62,685 nucleotides of DNA from Arenibacter amylolyticus. GTDB taxonomy: Bacteria; Bacteroidota; Bacteroidia; Flavobacteriales; Flavobacteriaceae. The notes below the pieces were generated by a model, which was not told the DNA's origin, made no database searches, and saw only the letters and a list, made by a program, of their open reading frames with translations. Position numbers and translations under genes: made by a program. The stretch lies in the NCBI RefSeq assembly GCF_002150785.1, contig NZ_MTAZ01000059.1:1-62685 (forward strand), in the 5' to 3' direction. Shown here one piece after another: positions 7,754 through 16,796 of this stretch (positions are counted from its first letter, which is position 1; every line of letters starts with the position of its first letter).

Positions 7754-8830
7754 ATGATTGATAAATTAAATATAGTAAAACAGCGTTTTGATGAGGTTTC
7801 AGACCTTATCATTCAGCCCGATATTATTTCGGACCAGAAGCGGTATGTGGAGTTGAATAAGGAGTATAAGGACCTTAAGGAGCTGGTTGATAAAAGAACG
7901 CAATACATAGAAATCACCAATAATATTGCCGAAGCAGAAGAGATCTTAGCAGATGGCAGTGATCCGGAAATGTCCGAAATGGCCAAGATGCAGTTAGAGG
8001 AAGCCAAGAGTAAACTGCCTGGCTTGGAAGAAGAGATCAAGTTAATGCTGATCCCTAAGGATCCAGAAGATTCCAAAAACGTAGTGGTTGAGGTTCGCGC
8101 CGGTACCGGTGGGGACGAAGCCAGTATTTTTGCTGGGGATTTGTTCCGGATGTATACCAAATACTGTGAATCTAAAGGATGGAAAACCAATGTGATAGAC
8201 CTGAGTGAAGGTACAAGTGGTGGCTATAAGGAGATTCAGTTTGAGGTTACCGGGGAGGACGTATATGGTACTTTAAAATTTGAGGCAGGGGTACACCGAG
8301 TACAGCGGGTACCACAAACCGAAACGCAGGGCAGGGTGCATACCAGTGCAGCAACCGTGATGGTATTGCCCGAGGCTGATGATTTTGATGTGCAAATAGA
8401 CCCCAAGGATGTACGTGTAGATTATTTCTGTTCTTCAGGTCCAGGAGGGCAGTCGGTGAACACCACCTATTCTGCAGTGCGATTAACCCACGTTCCCACC
8501 GGATTGGTTGCGCAGTGTCAAGATCAAAAGTCGCAGCACAAGAACAAAGAAAAAGCCTTTAAGGTATTGCGTTCTCGTTTGTACGATTTGGAGTTGGCTA
8601 AGAAGCAGGAAGAGGATGCTGCTAAAAGAAACTCTCAGGTGAGTAGTGGTGACCGCTCGGCAAAAATTAGAACATATAACTACCCTCAGGGCAGGGTTAC
8701 AGACCATAGAATTGGTTTAACCTTGTACGACTTGCAGAATATTATGGGCGGGGATATCCAGCGTATAATCGATGAGCTGAGCATGGTAGAAAATACAGAA
8801 AAATTAAAAGAGGCTTCCGAGATATTCTAA
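7754..8830 (+). CDS. prfA: Peptide chain release factor 1
   Basis: RF1 recognises UAA and UAG stop codons and triggers peptide release. The 358-residue length is normal. GPGGQSVNT contains the universal GGQ loop (residues 231-233) that enters the peptidyl-transferase centre; its glutamine is the usual methylation target. The codon-reading tripeptide is the RF1-type PxT motif, here PQT in [16 protein letters not shown], rather than the PAT of E. coli. RF2 would have SPF, so this is RF1. pyrF starts 5 bp after the stop, indicating an operon. Confidence 0.97.
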   Translation: MIDKLNIVKQRFDEVSDLIIQPDIISDQKRYVELNKEYKDLKELVDKRTQYIEITNNIAEAEEILADGSDPEMSEMAKMQLEEAKSKLPGLEEEIKLMLIPKDPEDSKNVVVEVRAGTGGDEASIFAGDLFRMYTKYCESKGWKTNVIDLSEGTSGGYKEIQFEVTGEDVYGTLKFEAGVHRVQRVPQTETQGRVHTSAATVMVLPEADDFDVQIDPKDVRVDYFCSSGPGGQSVNTTYSAVRLTHVPTGLVAQCQDQKSQHKNKEKAFKVLRSRLYDLELAKKQEEDAAKRNSQVSSGDRSAKIRTYNYPQGRVTDHRIGLTLYDLQNIMGGDIQRIIDELSMVENTEKLKEASEIF

Positions 8831-8835
8831 TAACA

Positions 8836-9651
8836 ATGACCACCCAATTTTTAGTTGAACAGATTCGGAAGAAAGAATCTTTTTTATGTGTCGGTTTAGA
8901 CACCGACCTCGATAAAATTCCAGCACACCTCTTAGAGGAGGAAGATCCTATTTTTGCCTTTAACAAGGCTATCATAGATGCTACACATCACTTATGTGTG
9001 GCATACAAGCCTAATATGGCCTTTTATGAGGCCTATGGTATTAAGGGGTGGCGTGCATTGGAGAAGACTATAGCCTATTTAAATACCCATTATCCAGAGC
9101 AATTTACTATTGCAGATGCCAAACGAGGCGATATAGGGAATACGGCCACTAGATATGCCAAGGCTTTTTTTGAAGACCTCGGTTTCGATTCCGTGACCAT
9201 TGCACCCTATATGGGTAAAGATTCCGTAGAGCCGTTCCTGGAGTTTAAAGAGAAGCATACCATACTATTGGCATTAACTTCCAATAAAGGGGCGTTCGAT
9301 TTTCAAACTAAAATGGTAAATGGCCAGGAGTTGTATAAAGAGGTTTTAGAAACCTCCAAATCCTATGTAAATTCAGAAAACCTGATGTATGTGGTGGGGG
9401 CAACAAAAGCTGAGTATTTGAAAGAAATACGCACTATTATTCCTACTAGTTTTCTCTTAGTTCCTGGAGTGGGGGCCCAGGGAGGTAGTTTGGAAGAGGT
9501 GTGTAAGTACGGAATGACCGATGATATTGGGCTTTTGGTGAACTCTTCAAGGGGAATTATCTATGCGTCTAATGGGAAAGATTTTGCTGAAGCCGCCGCG
9601 AAGAAGGCAGAGGAGCTGCAAACGCAAATGAGTCTGCAGCTCAAAAAATAG
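8836..9651 (+). CDS. pyrF: Orotidine 5'-phosphate decarboxylase, group 2
   Basis: It converts OMP to UMP, the last step of pyrimidine synthesis. [10 protein letters not shown] (about residues 94-103) is the group 2 OMPDC active-site segment with the catalytic Asp-Lys-x-x-Asp. The N terminus [14 protein letters not shown] and the late VPGVGAQGG phosphate-binding loop agree. The 271 residues match the larger group 2 form. The ATG lies 5 bp after the prfA stop, so the two genes are probably one transcript. The gene ends 3 bp from the convergent small gene, with no visible terminator. Confidence 0.97.
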   Translation: MTTQFLVEQIRKKESFLCVGLDTDLDKIPAHLLEEEDPIFAFNKAIIDATHHLCVAYKPNMAFYEAYGIKGWRALEKTIAYLNTHYPEQFTIADAKRGDIGNTATRYAKAFFEDLGFDSVTIAPYMGKDSVEPFLEFKEKHTILLALTSNKGAFDFQTKMVNGQELYKEVLETSKSYVNSENLMYVVGATKAEYLKEIRTIIPTSFLLVPGVGAQGGSLEEVCKYGMTDDIGLLVNSSRGIIYASNGKDFAEAAAKKAEELQTQMSLQLKK

Positions 9652-9654
9652 AGA

Positions 9655-9852
9655 CTATTTTGAGAGCTTTTTCAATAAGGCATTAATGCGTTCCGCCTTG
9701 CATTCTAGAAATTCTGCCAATTGGGTATTGGTGTATTTTAACTGGGATGCTTTTTCCATAAAATTACGGTATTGTAGTTCTAACAGCGGAACGGCATTGG
9801 CGCCCATGTTTAATTGGGTAACACTTCCTACCCTGCAATTTTGATTCTTCAT
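9655..9852 (-). CDS. Small hypothetical protein (65 residues)
   Basis: I do not recognise this protein. It is 65 residues, polar, predicted helical in the second half (QLAEFLECKAERINALLKKL), with no signal peptide or membrane segment. A consensus TATATTTG box at 9884-9891 (minus strand) sits 32 bp upstream of the ATG. An 8-bp-arm palindrome directly abuts it, so the gene has a tidy regulated promoter despite its size. It is convergent with pyrF, the stops being 3 bp apart. Whether it regulates itself is unknown; no clear helix-turn-helix can be assigned. Confidence 0.65.
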   Translation of the reverse strand: MKNQNCRVGSVTQLNMGANAVPLLELQYRNFMEKASQLKYTNTQLAEFLECKAERINALLKKLSK

Positions 9853-9883
9853 AGTTTTTTCATTTTTATCAATTTATTTCCTT

Positions 9884-9891
9884 CAAATATA
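9884..9891 (-). promoter_or_regulatory. -7 box of the 65-residue gene
   Basis: The minus strand reads TATATTTG, an exact TAnnTTTG match. It shares its edge base with the palindrome at 9891-9907. Confidence 0.6.
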
Positions 9892-9907
9892 CACCTAAAT
9901 TAGGTGT
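9891..9907. promoter_or_regulatory. Palindromic operator ACACCTAA-A-TTAGGTGT
   Basis: A perfect 8-bp inverted repeat around a single central base, placed where the -33 contact of the 65-residue gene promoter would be. A further half-site, GCACCTAAAA, lies at 9914-9923. The geometry is that of an operator bound by a dimeric regulator. No regulator is identified. Confidence 0.6.
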
Positions 9908-9997
9908 TGAAATGCACCTAAAAACGTGTATATGGTTAAAAATCAGTTAATTTGATTTTAATTTAACCTTAAATTAAAACCCTAAGCCAAGTTTGGT

Positions 9998-10005
9998 TAC
10001 TTTTG
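9998..10005 (+). promoter_or_regulatory. -7 box upstream of the alpha/beta hydrolase
   Basis: TACTTTTG (TAnnTTTG). The predicted transcript starts about 46 nt before the TTG start codon at 10058. Confidence 0.5.
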
Positions 10006-10057
10006 ATGTTTATTTGGTTTGTAATACCAATAGATACCTTATAAATTTAGTTTAGAA

Positions 10058-10837
10058 TTGATCAGTTACACCACGTATCTCCATAAGTCTTCTAGCAAGT
10101 GGGTCACATTTGTGCACGGAGCAGGAGGTAGTTCTACCATATGGTACAAGCAATTGCGGGAGTTTAAAAAGCACTTTAACGTGCTTCTTTTAGACTTAAG
10201 AGGACATGGTAATTCCAAGTTGCATTTAAAAGATGCCTTTTTGGATAAATATACCTTTGATACCATAACCAATGATATCCTGGAGGTTATAGACCATGAG
10301 AAAATCCAAAAATCCCATTTTATAGGTATTTCCTTGGGGACTATCCTTATTAGGAATTTGGCGGAAAAACACCCTTCCCGGGTAGAAAGTATGATAATGG
10401 GGGGAGCCATTATGAAGTTGAACTTTAGGTCTCAGGTGCTTATACGCCTAGGTGTTATTTTTAAGTCTATAGTTCCTTATTTGTGGTTGTATAAATTTTT
10501 CGCATTTGTAATCATGCCTAATAAAAACCACAAGGAATCGCGCTTGTTATTTGTTAGGGAGGCTAAGAAGTTATATCAAAAGGAATTTATTAGATGGTTT
10601 AAGCTTACCTCGGAGATTAATCCTTTGTTGCGATTTTTCAGGTCGGTAGATATCAATATCCCTACCTTGTATATGATGGGGGAGGAAGATTATCTGTTTT
10701 TGCCCACGATAAGGAAAATGGTTTCCCAGCACCCTTCATCTTCTTTGGTGGTAGTAGAAAAATGTGGCCATGTGGTAAATGTAGAGCAGCCATTATTCTT
10801 TAACGAAACGGTTGTTAAATACTTGTTGGATAAATAG
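10058..10837 (+). CDS. Alpha/beta hydrolase
   Basis: A cytoplasmic alpha/beta-hydrolase of 259 residues with an intact triad pattern. FVHGAGGSSTIW (residues 18-29) is the oxyanion-hole region. GISLG (90-94) is the nucleophile elbow with Ser92. GEEDYLF supplies the acid and CGHVVNVEQP the histidine near residue 237. No signal peptide is present. An in-frame TAG at 10031 leaves TTG at 10058 as the only start keeping the full fold; no ATG occurs near the N terminus. The substrate cannot be inferred. It is monocistronic. Confidence 0.85.
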   Translation: MISYTTYLHKSSSKWVTFVHGAGGSSTIWYKQLREFKKHFNVLLLDLRGHGNSKLHLKDAFLDKYTFDTITNDILEVIDHEKIQKSHFIGISLGTILIRNLAEKHPSRVESMIMGGAIMKLNFRSQVLIRLGVIFKSIVPYLWLYKFFAFVIMPNKNHKESRLLFVREAKKLYQKEFIRWFKLTSEINPLLRFFRSVDINIPTLYMMGEEDYLFLPTIRKMVSQHPSSSLVVVEKCGHVVNVEQPLFFNETVVKYLLDK

Positions 10838-11132
10838 GTAGTGTGCTTCCTTACTACTCTTTTCCTTTCATTGCCTTGCCATTGTTCTGTAATTAATGAA
10901 ATGGGCGTGTAGTTCCTTATAAGATCTAATTTAAAGGTTTCTTATTGTAGCGGCTTTTGCCTTACCCTTGCTTTGTTCCCTTATCATGTGTTCAATAAAA
11001 TAGCAGGAGCTGTCCTATGAAGTCCTAGCATCATTTAAATGGTTGTCTAGTTATATAGCTACGTATAAAAGAAAACGCCTGTCAAAAATAATTTTGACAA
11101 GCGTTTGTATTACTACATCAACTTAGTGCTGC
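10838..11132. other. Intergenic between hydrolase and the first SusCD pair
   Basis: About 295 bp between convergent genes. Only the terminator at 11073-11106 is recognisable. Confidence 0.5.
11073..11106. terminator. Terminator after the first SusCD operon
   Basis: AAACGC-c-TGTCAAAA and TTTTGACA-a-GCGTTT form a 14-bp stem with one mismatch. On the minus strand it is followed by TTTTCTTTT, as expected for the susD gene ending at 11133. Confidence 0.8.
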
Positions 11133-12614
11133 TTAGTTAATGTTAGGGTTGTTTTGAATTTCACTCTGTGGAATTTCAAAGCTTAAACGAGCATCGTCAT
11201 AAGAAATGGATTCTCCTGCAGCGAAAAGGTGGTTAGCCCCACGAGTAATAGTTGCCTTGTTTCTCTTCATTGCTAAGTAGCTCTTTCCTTCTCCCCATAG
11301 CTCTATCCTTGTCTGTAAATAAATCTCGTCCAATAAAGCTTGTCCGCTTAGTAGATCTACATAAAGAGTTTCTAACTCCGAGTCTAAACGCTCTTTTAGC
11401 AAAGCTTTAAGGGAGGCTTTAGCCGCAGCTTCGTTCCCAGATTTTGCGGCAGTCTCTGCATGTAATAGATACATTTCTGCAACTCTCATATAAACGTAAT
11501 CCGTAGTAACGCTTCTTTGACCTCCTATTTTACGCTCTGGAGCGTAGAATTTACCTGTAGGGTATAGTAGGGTGTTGTCTTCTGTGCCATCTTGATCCTC
11601 AAATTGTGATTTTCTAACGTCGTTGTTAGGAATAGCCTCATAAAGGTCAACATCAATCACTTTAGGATCTCCAGCCCACGTATAACTATAGGTGAATAGG
11701 TCCATTTGGCCCCACCAAGAAACCAAGTCCAAATCATTGTCCAAAGTGATATCCACACCCCACATCCATCCGGAAGTTGTAGCGTCATTAAAGCCACCGG
11801 TAACCTCTTCCTTGCTCATAAGGGTGAAGTTGCCATCGGTAATTACTTTGTTGGCTACAGTAGCGGCTTCTGCGTTCTTTCCAATAGCGGCATAGGCATA
11901 GACCAAAAGACCCCTGGCAACATCCTGGTTTACCTCATTCTTCGCTGCTCTAGTGAAACCATCCAGAAGTGTTACTGCGTCTTCCAAGTCAGCGATAATT
12001 AAGTCGTACACCTCTTGTGCGGTGCTTAATGGCTGGTTAGGAGCCTTGGTATCCGTATAGATTGGTAGTATTAAGGCAGAAGGGTCATAGCCTTTAGAAA
12101 AATAGTTGGCTAGGTAAAAGTATGCGTAAGCACGCATAGCTTTTGCCTGTCCCATAAAGTGACGCGCTTCAGCTACTTCCAATTCGGCATCATTGCCACC
12201 AAGACCATCAATAACGTTATTGGCGCCAAAGACAATTCTGTAGTAGTATCTCCAAACTTTATAGTTGTTGATGTTGGTGTAGTCCATGGTAGAGGTCATG
12301 TCTGCCAATGTACTGTACCATCCGTAGGTAGTTCCTCCTAAGACCATGTCTGAAGACAACATATCTCCGTAGATGTCGTACCCTTTCTGACCAAAGTCAT
12401 CGTGGTTTAAGTTAGTTCCACCTGTACCTACTTTGTACATGGTCTCATATATTCCCGTAACGTTTGCTGCCTGCAATCCTGGGTTTAACTCAGAAGCATC
12501 CGCAATTTGATCGGAAGAAATAAACTCGGTGGGCTTTGTTTCTAGGTAATCTTTGCTACAGCCTAGGGTTAATAGGCCGGTAGCAAGAATGGTTATATAT
12601 AATTTAGATTTCAT
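11133..12614 (-). CDS. SusD/RagB-family outer-membrane lipoprotein (pair 1)
   Basis: A surface lipoprotein that acts as the lid and substrate-binding partner of the SusC-type transporter encoded immediately before it. It has 493 residues. The signal peptide ends at the lipobox LTLGC (Cys19). The TPR-like helical SusD body follows, with the family-typical HFMGQAKAMRAYAYFYL helix, and the C terminus PQSEIQNNPNIN is characteristic. It starts 20 bp after the susC stop and ends at a strong terminator. The ligand is not predictable; no glycosidase, sulfatase or lyase lies beside it. Confidence 0.95.
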   Translation of the reverse strand: MKSKLYITILATGLLTLGCSKDYLETKPTEFISSDQIADASELNPGLQAANVTGIYETMYKVGTGGTNLNHDDFGQKGYDIYGDMLSSDMVLGGTTYGWYSTLADMTSTMDYTNINNYKVWRYYYRIVFGANNVIDGLGGNDAELEVAEARHFMGQAKAMRAYAYFYLANYFSKGYDPSALILPIYTDTKAPNQPLSTAQEVYDLIIADLEDAVTLLDGFTRAAKNEVNQDVARGLLVYAYAAIGKNAEAATVANKVITDGNFTLMSKEEVTGGFNDATTSGWMWGVDITLDNDLDLVSWWGQMDLFTYSYTWAGDPKVIDVDLYEAIPNNDVRKSQFEDQDGTEDNTLLYPTGKFYAPERKIGGQRSVTTDYVYMRVAEMYLLHAETAAKSGNEAAAKASLKALLKERLDSELETLYVDLLSGQALLDEIYLQTRIELWGEGKSYLAMKRNKATITRGANHLFAAGESISYDDARLSFEIPQSEIQNNPNIN

Positions 12615-12634
12615 AAGTCAATTTTATTTTTTGA

Positions 12635-15600
12635 TTAAAATTTAGCTCTTACTCCAAAAGTAAAGGTCGATAATGGAGAGTAACGATACATATCAGAAGT
12701 ACCAGCCTCATCCGTAGATGGGTTAAAGCCTTTTCTTTCGGATAGCAACCAAAGGTTGTCTCCAGATACCCAAAGGTTAATGTTAGACATTCCTAATTTC
12801 TCAACATGTACAGAGGGGATGGTGTAGCCCAATCGGATGTTGTTTAAGTTAAGGAAGTCAGACTTGGTAATGAATCTCGTAGAGGAAGAGATTACGTTCT
12901 TATCGTAGTCGCTAGAGATACGTGGTACATCGGTTACATCACCTGGCTTCTGCCATCTGTTTAGGATGTCTGTATGCCAGTTGTTACCACCTGCTTGGTC
13001 ATTGCCCATTAATCTGGCATAAGCCGCGTCGTAAGCATAACCACCTACACTATACAAGAACTGAGCGCTAAGGTCAAACCCTTTATAACCAGTGCTAATG
13101 TTAAAGGCACCTCTTACAGTAGGAATGGCCGACTTACCAACATATTTCTGGGTAGCCTGTGAGTACGTTTCGGTTGTAGTCATAGAAAGAGCATTGGCTC
13201 TGTCTGGGAATTCTGCAACATAATCCGCCATAGAAGCTACTCTTTCGCTTGGCTGATAAACACCATCGTTGTTTTCGTCAAAGTAGTACACATTCCATGT
13301 GCTTACTCCGCTATCGGTATCCACACCTGCAAATTCGCGTGTATAGAAGTCGTAAAGGCTACTTCCCTTAGATCTTCCAAATCTTCCGGAAATATCGATG
13401 ATTTTCTCTTCACCAGTTGCTGGCTCAATTGGCATTCTTGTCAATTCGTTGTCCAATAGCTCTCCGTTAACAGTGAAATCTAGGAAAAAGTCATCTGTAT
13501 TTACCAGGTGGGCAGTTACATCAAACTCCAAACCTTTGTTGCGTAGCGCTCCATCGTTCACTTTGATAAGTGAATATCCAATAGAAGGACCTACTCTTCT
13601 GTCAAAAATCAAATCATCCGTATTTTTAATATAGTAATCTACGGCTACATCCACCACATTGCCAATACCGAATTCAACTCCGGTTTGGAACATTTTTGAA
13701 GTTTCCCAAGTTAAATCAGGGTTTCCTTTAGAGTCAAAAGACAAAGAGATTTGGTCATTTAAGTTGGCTACTTCGTACAAGTCGTATCCAGGATAGTATC
13801 CAACTCCGCCTTGCTCTCCAATGAGACCGTAACTTGCTTTAAGCTTTAAATTGCTCAATACGTCTTGGTTTTGCATAAAGTCCTCATTGATCACTGCCCA
13901 TGCAAGACCTAAAGAACCAAAGGTACCCCATTTGTTTTTCAAGAAACGGGAAGATCCATCCCTTCTAACAGTTCCAGAAAGGAAATACTTGTTGTTGTAG
14001 TCGTAATTAAGCTGTCCAAAATAACTTTCCAAGGTGTAATCCCTAGTGTAGGAGCTAGCTGGAGAAGAAACAACCGCATTGTTCAATTCAGTACCAAAAG
14101 GATCTACTAACTTCGTTTTGTAAGCAGATAGATATTTTCTTTCCCAAGAGTTGTTCTCATGAGCTACAAGAGCTTCTATGTTATGTCTGTCAAAACGCTT
14201 TTTAAAACGCAATAGATTCAACATATTATAAGAGAAAACTTCGGTTTTGGTTTTCCAGATAGATCCACCACTGGTGGCACTAGGTCCGTAGAAGGGACCA
14301 TTTTGTTCGTCATAGGAGCTGTTGTAATACTGGGCTCCAAACCTATTCTCCAAGGTAAGGTAGTCTGTAAACTTAACGTTTAAAGAGGTGTTGAAGTTAA
14401 TTTCGTGGTTAAACCTGTTTTGAATGCTGTTATGAGCATCGGAGATCGCGTTGGTTAAAGCGCCAAAACCTCTACCTTGACCATAGTCGTATACATTGCC
14501 ACCGTAATAAGGGTCGGGGATAGTATTTCCATCTGCGTCTCTTAGGAATAATGGGTAAATAGAAGGAATATTATCTACAAACCAGAAAACACTTCCAGAG
14601 TCGCTAGACTGTCCACCATTATTGGTTTCAGAAACCGTGTAACCCAAATTCATGGATCCGTGCAACCACTCCTTAACCTTGTGGTTTACATTTAAACGGG
14701 CAGAATAACGCTCAAAATCTGAATTGATAGAGTATCCCTTGTCGTTTAAATAACCAATAGAGCTAAAGTAGTTGGTGGTTTCGTTACCGCCACTAATTTT
14801 TAAGTTAGCTTCTGTTCTAGTAGAAGGCTGAAAAGCGTAATCTTCCCAGTTTTCCGGGTTGTACTTACGAGTAACACCGTCTCTTACTAATCCTGTAGTT
14901 GGATCAATTAACTCGCCCCCATTAGCAACATTCCACATGTTGTAATTTGGAGAGATTCCTCTTGCTGAGAATAGGTTGTCATTAGCATAAGTTATGGATG
15001 CAGCTTCATCATTGCCAAGGGCAGCTCCTCTATTCTTTAATCCTTCCCAACTTAATGCGATGTATTGCTCTGGGGAACTAATAGTGCTATATCTTGGTAG
15101 CAAGCTAAAGTTTTGTCCAGTTTTGGTTTCTACTTCAATGTAATTGTTACCGCTTTTACCGCTCTTAGTGTTTATTACTACCACCCCGTTAGCCCCACGG
15201 GCACCAAAAATAGCGGTTGCAGATGCATCTTTCAAGATAGTAGTGGATGCAATATCGCTAGGATTTAGGGCATTGATATTTCCGTTATAAGGAACACCGT
15301 CTACTACGTATAAAGGATCTCTGTTTCCATTTACAGATCCAAATCCTCTAATACGGATAGTAGCGGCTGCACCTGGTTGCCCAGAGGTGTTAATTACTCT
15401 TACCCCAGCAGACTCACCGGTTAGGGCTTGTGAAATGTTAGAAACGCTTTTACGCTCTAAGAGTTCAGAGTCAATTTGCTTTACAGATCCAGTGAAAGAT
15501 TGTTTGGTAGTGGTTCCGTATCCTACAACAATTACTTCCTCCAAAGCCTCAGCATCTTCTTCCATAGTGGCGTTAATTACATCACTACTGCCTACAACAA

Positions 15601-15841
15601 TAGTCAAGGTCTTTTGACCAATATAACTAAAGGATAGGGTTTGTCCGGCACTTGCAACGATGGCGTAGTTACCGTCAAAATCGGTTTGTGTACCATTGGT
15701 TGTTCCTAAAACAACAATGTTTACACCAGGTAATGGCAGGCCATCCTGATCCACTACACTTCCGGTAATGGTTTTTTCCTGAGCCATCATCACTAATGAC
15801 ACTAAGAAAAGTTTTAAGAATAAAACATACTTAACTTTCAT
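12635..15841 (-). CDS. SusC/RagA-family TonB-dependent transporter (pair 1)
   Basis: An outer-membrane TonB-dependent importer of 1068 residues. After the signal peptide (LVSLVMMAQE) comes a carboxypeptidase-regulatory-like domain (KTITGSVVDQDGLPLPGVN, about 22-105). A TonB-box-like EALEEVIVVGYG, the plug domain with RIRGFGSVNG and the INTKSGKSG SusC signature, and a 22-strand barrel ending in FGVRAKF follow. The first roughly 100 residues are nearly the same as in the two other SusC proteins here, while the barrel differs. Its promoter region shares elements with the third pair. Confidence 0.96.
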   Translation of the reverse strand: MKVKYVLFLKLFLVSLVMMAQEKTITGSVVDQDGLPLPGVNIVVLGTTNGTQTDFDGNYAIVASAGQTLSFSYIGQKTLTIVVGSSDVINATMEEDAEALEEVIVVGYGTTTKQSFTGSVKQIDSELLERKSVSNISQALTGESAGVRVINTSGQPGAAATIRIRGFGSVNGNRDPLYVVDGVPYNGNINALNPSDIASTTILKDASATAIFGARGANGVVVINTKSGKSGNNYIEVETKTGQNFSLLPRYSTISSPEQYIALSWEGLKNRGAALGNDEAASITYANDNLFSARGISPNYNMWNVANGGELIDPTTGLVRDGVTRKYNPENWEDYAFQPSTRTEANLKISGGNETTNYFSSIGYLNDKGYSINSDFERYSARLNVNHKVKEWLHGSMNLGYTVSETNNGGQSSDSGSVFWFVDNIPSIYPLFLRDADGNTIPDPYYGGNVYDYGQGRGFGALTNAISDAHNSIQNRFNHEINFNTSLNVKFTDYLTLENRFGAQYYNSSYDEQNGPFYGPSATSGGSIWKTKTEVFSYNMLNLLRFKKRFDRHNIEALVAHENNSWERKYLSAYKTKLVDPFGTELNNAVVSSPASSYTRDYTLESYFGQLNYDYNNKYFLSGTVRRDGSSRFLKNKWGTFGSLGLAWAVINEDFMQNQDVLSNLKLKASYGLIGEQGGVGYYPGYDLYEVANLNDQISLSFDSKGNPDLTWETSKMFQTGVEFGIGNVVDVAVDYYIKNTDDLIFDRRVGPSIGYSLIKVNDGALRNKGLEFDVTAHLVNTDDFFLDFTVNGELLDNELTRMPIEPATGEEKIIDISGRFGRSKGSSLYDFYTREFAGVDTDSGVSTWNVYYFDENNDGVYQPSERVASMADYVAEFPDRANALSMTTTETYSQATQKYVGKSAIPTVRGAFNISTGYKGFDLSAQFLYSVGGYAYDAAYARLMGNDQAGGNNWHTDILNRWQKPGDVTDVPRISSDYDKNVISSSTRFITKSDFLNLNNIRLGYTIPSVHVEKLGMSNINLWVSGDNLWLLSERKGFNPSTDEAGTSDMYRYSPLSTFTFGVRAKF

Positions 15842-16737
15842 AGAAATTAATTTGAGTTAGTTAAAGATTAAAAATGTGTTTTCGGTCTGTAAATACAAGG
15901 TTTTCTCCCTGACGTGTTGAGTTGTAGCTAGGGATTTGTCCCAGGGAACTAAAACGTCTCTTTGCCCCATATTTTTAGCCAAATCTGCAAATTAAGCGCA
16001 GTGGAAAGGATAATGTCTCAATGCCGACCTAAAATAAGGTTAACCTGATTTTGGTTAACTACTTTTTATTTTTCAAAGACTTGGTAAACAGTGGTTTGAG
16101 GTTTTCTTTGTAAAAGTAAAGGTGTGATGAGGTTTATTGCATATCCTGATTTGTTTTTGGCCTATGGGCATCTCATTTATCCTCTGTTTTTTTCTAAATA
16201 CCCATGCATGTGGATGGGGGCTGATAAGATAGGTTAAGCTGTTTATTTTTAGTTTGGGTTGGTTTTATAAATCTTTTTTAAAGGGTTTCTAGGGTATAAG
16301 GATAGTAGGTTGCCATTTAGGTTAAGTTGAGGAAATTCGGAGTGCTAAGGCTTATTCTTTGGTGGGGTTGGGAATAAGGTCAACCCATTAGATAGTGCGA
16401 CAATTAGTTTTATGTGTGTTAGGGATAATTAAAGGGGCTGGTAGCGTCTTTTGTGGGGATGTTGGTAGGTGTCCTCCGTGAGTCTGTTTAAAGGGTAGGG
16501 GAGTACCTTGTTTTGCTAAATCTGCTTATGGTGCACGCTTCTAATTGGAATTGACTGCCTTCTTTGACCAAGTTTAATTGAATTCCAATAATTTTGGATG
16601 CTGCCTTGGGTGGGTGGCGTTTGGTTTTATAACTTATTTTATGACTTGCTAGCGTAAAATGACTCCCTAGCAAATTAAGTTGTTATGTATTTGGAACTGT
16701 GTCCCTAGGTTGTTGCTATAATCTGAGTTTGGTTCAA
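15842..16737. other. Long upstream region of SusC pair 1
   Basis: About 900 bp of A/T-rich DNA without a convincing gene. It holds a leader segment (AATTAATTTGAGTTAG next to the start) shared with the other susC genes. Further up, CTGCAAATTAA at 15985-15995 and CCGACCTA at 16024-16031 form the promoter-like pair discussed in the findings. I see nothing in the remainder. Confidence 0.5.
15985..16031 (-). promoter_or_regulatory. susC-type promoter, pair 1
   Basis: On the minus strand TAGGTCGG is followed 28 bp later by TTAATTTGCAG. TTAATTTG is one base from the TAnnTTTG -7 box, and a TTG occurs 23 bp before it. The same two elements with the same 39-bp offset occur upstream of the third susC (27133-27179). 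Confidence 0.5.
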
Positions 16738-16770
16738 ATAAAAAACCATCCCCTTAAAAAGAGGATGGTT
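16738..16770 (-). terminator. Terminator after SusCD pair 2
   Basis: On the minus strand AACCATCC and GGATGGTT form a stem followed by TTTTTTATTTG, 27 bp after the SusD stop. Confidence 0.75.
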
Positions 16771-16796
16771 CGTAAAGCTACCAAACTGGGTATTGA

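Noticed and set aside
16488-16673. 61-codon minus-strand frame in the SusC upstream region
   Set aside because: No -7 box and no recognisable protein character; probably chance.
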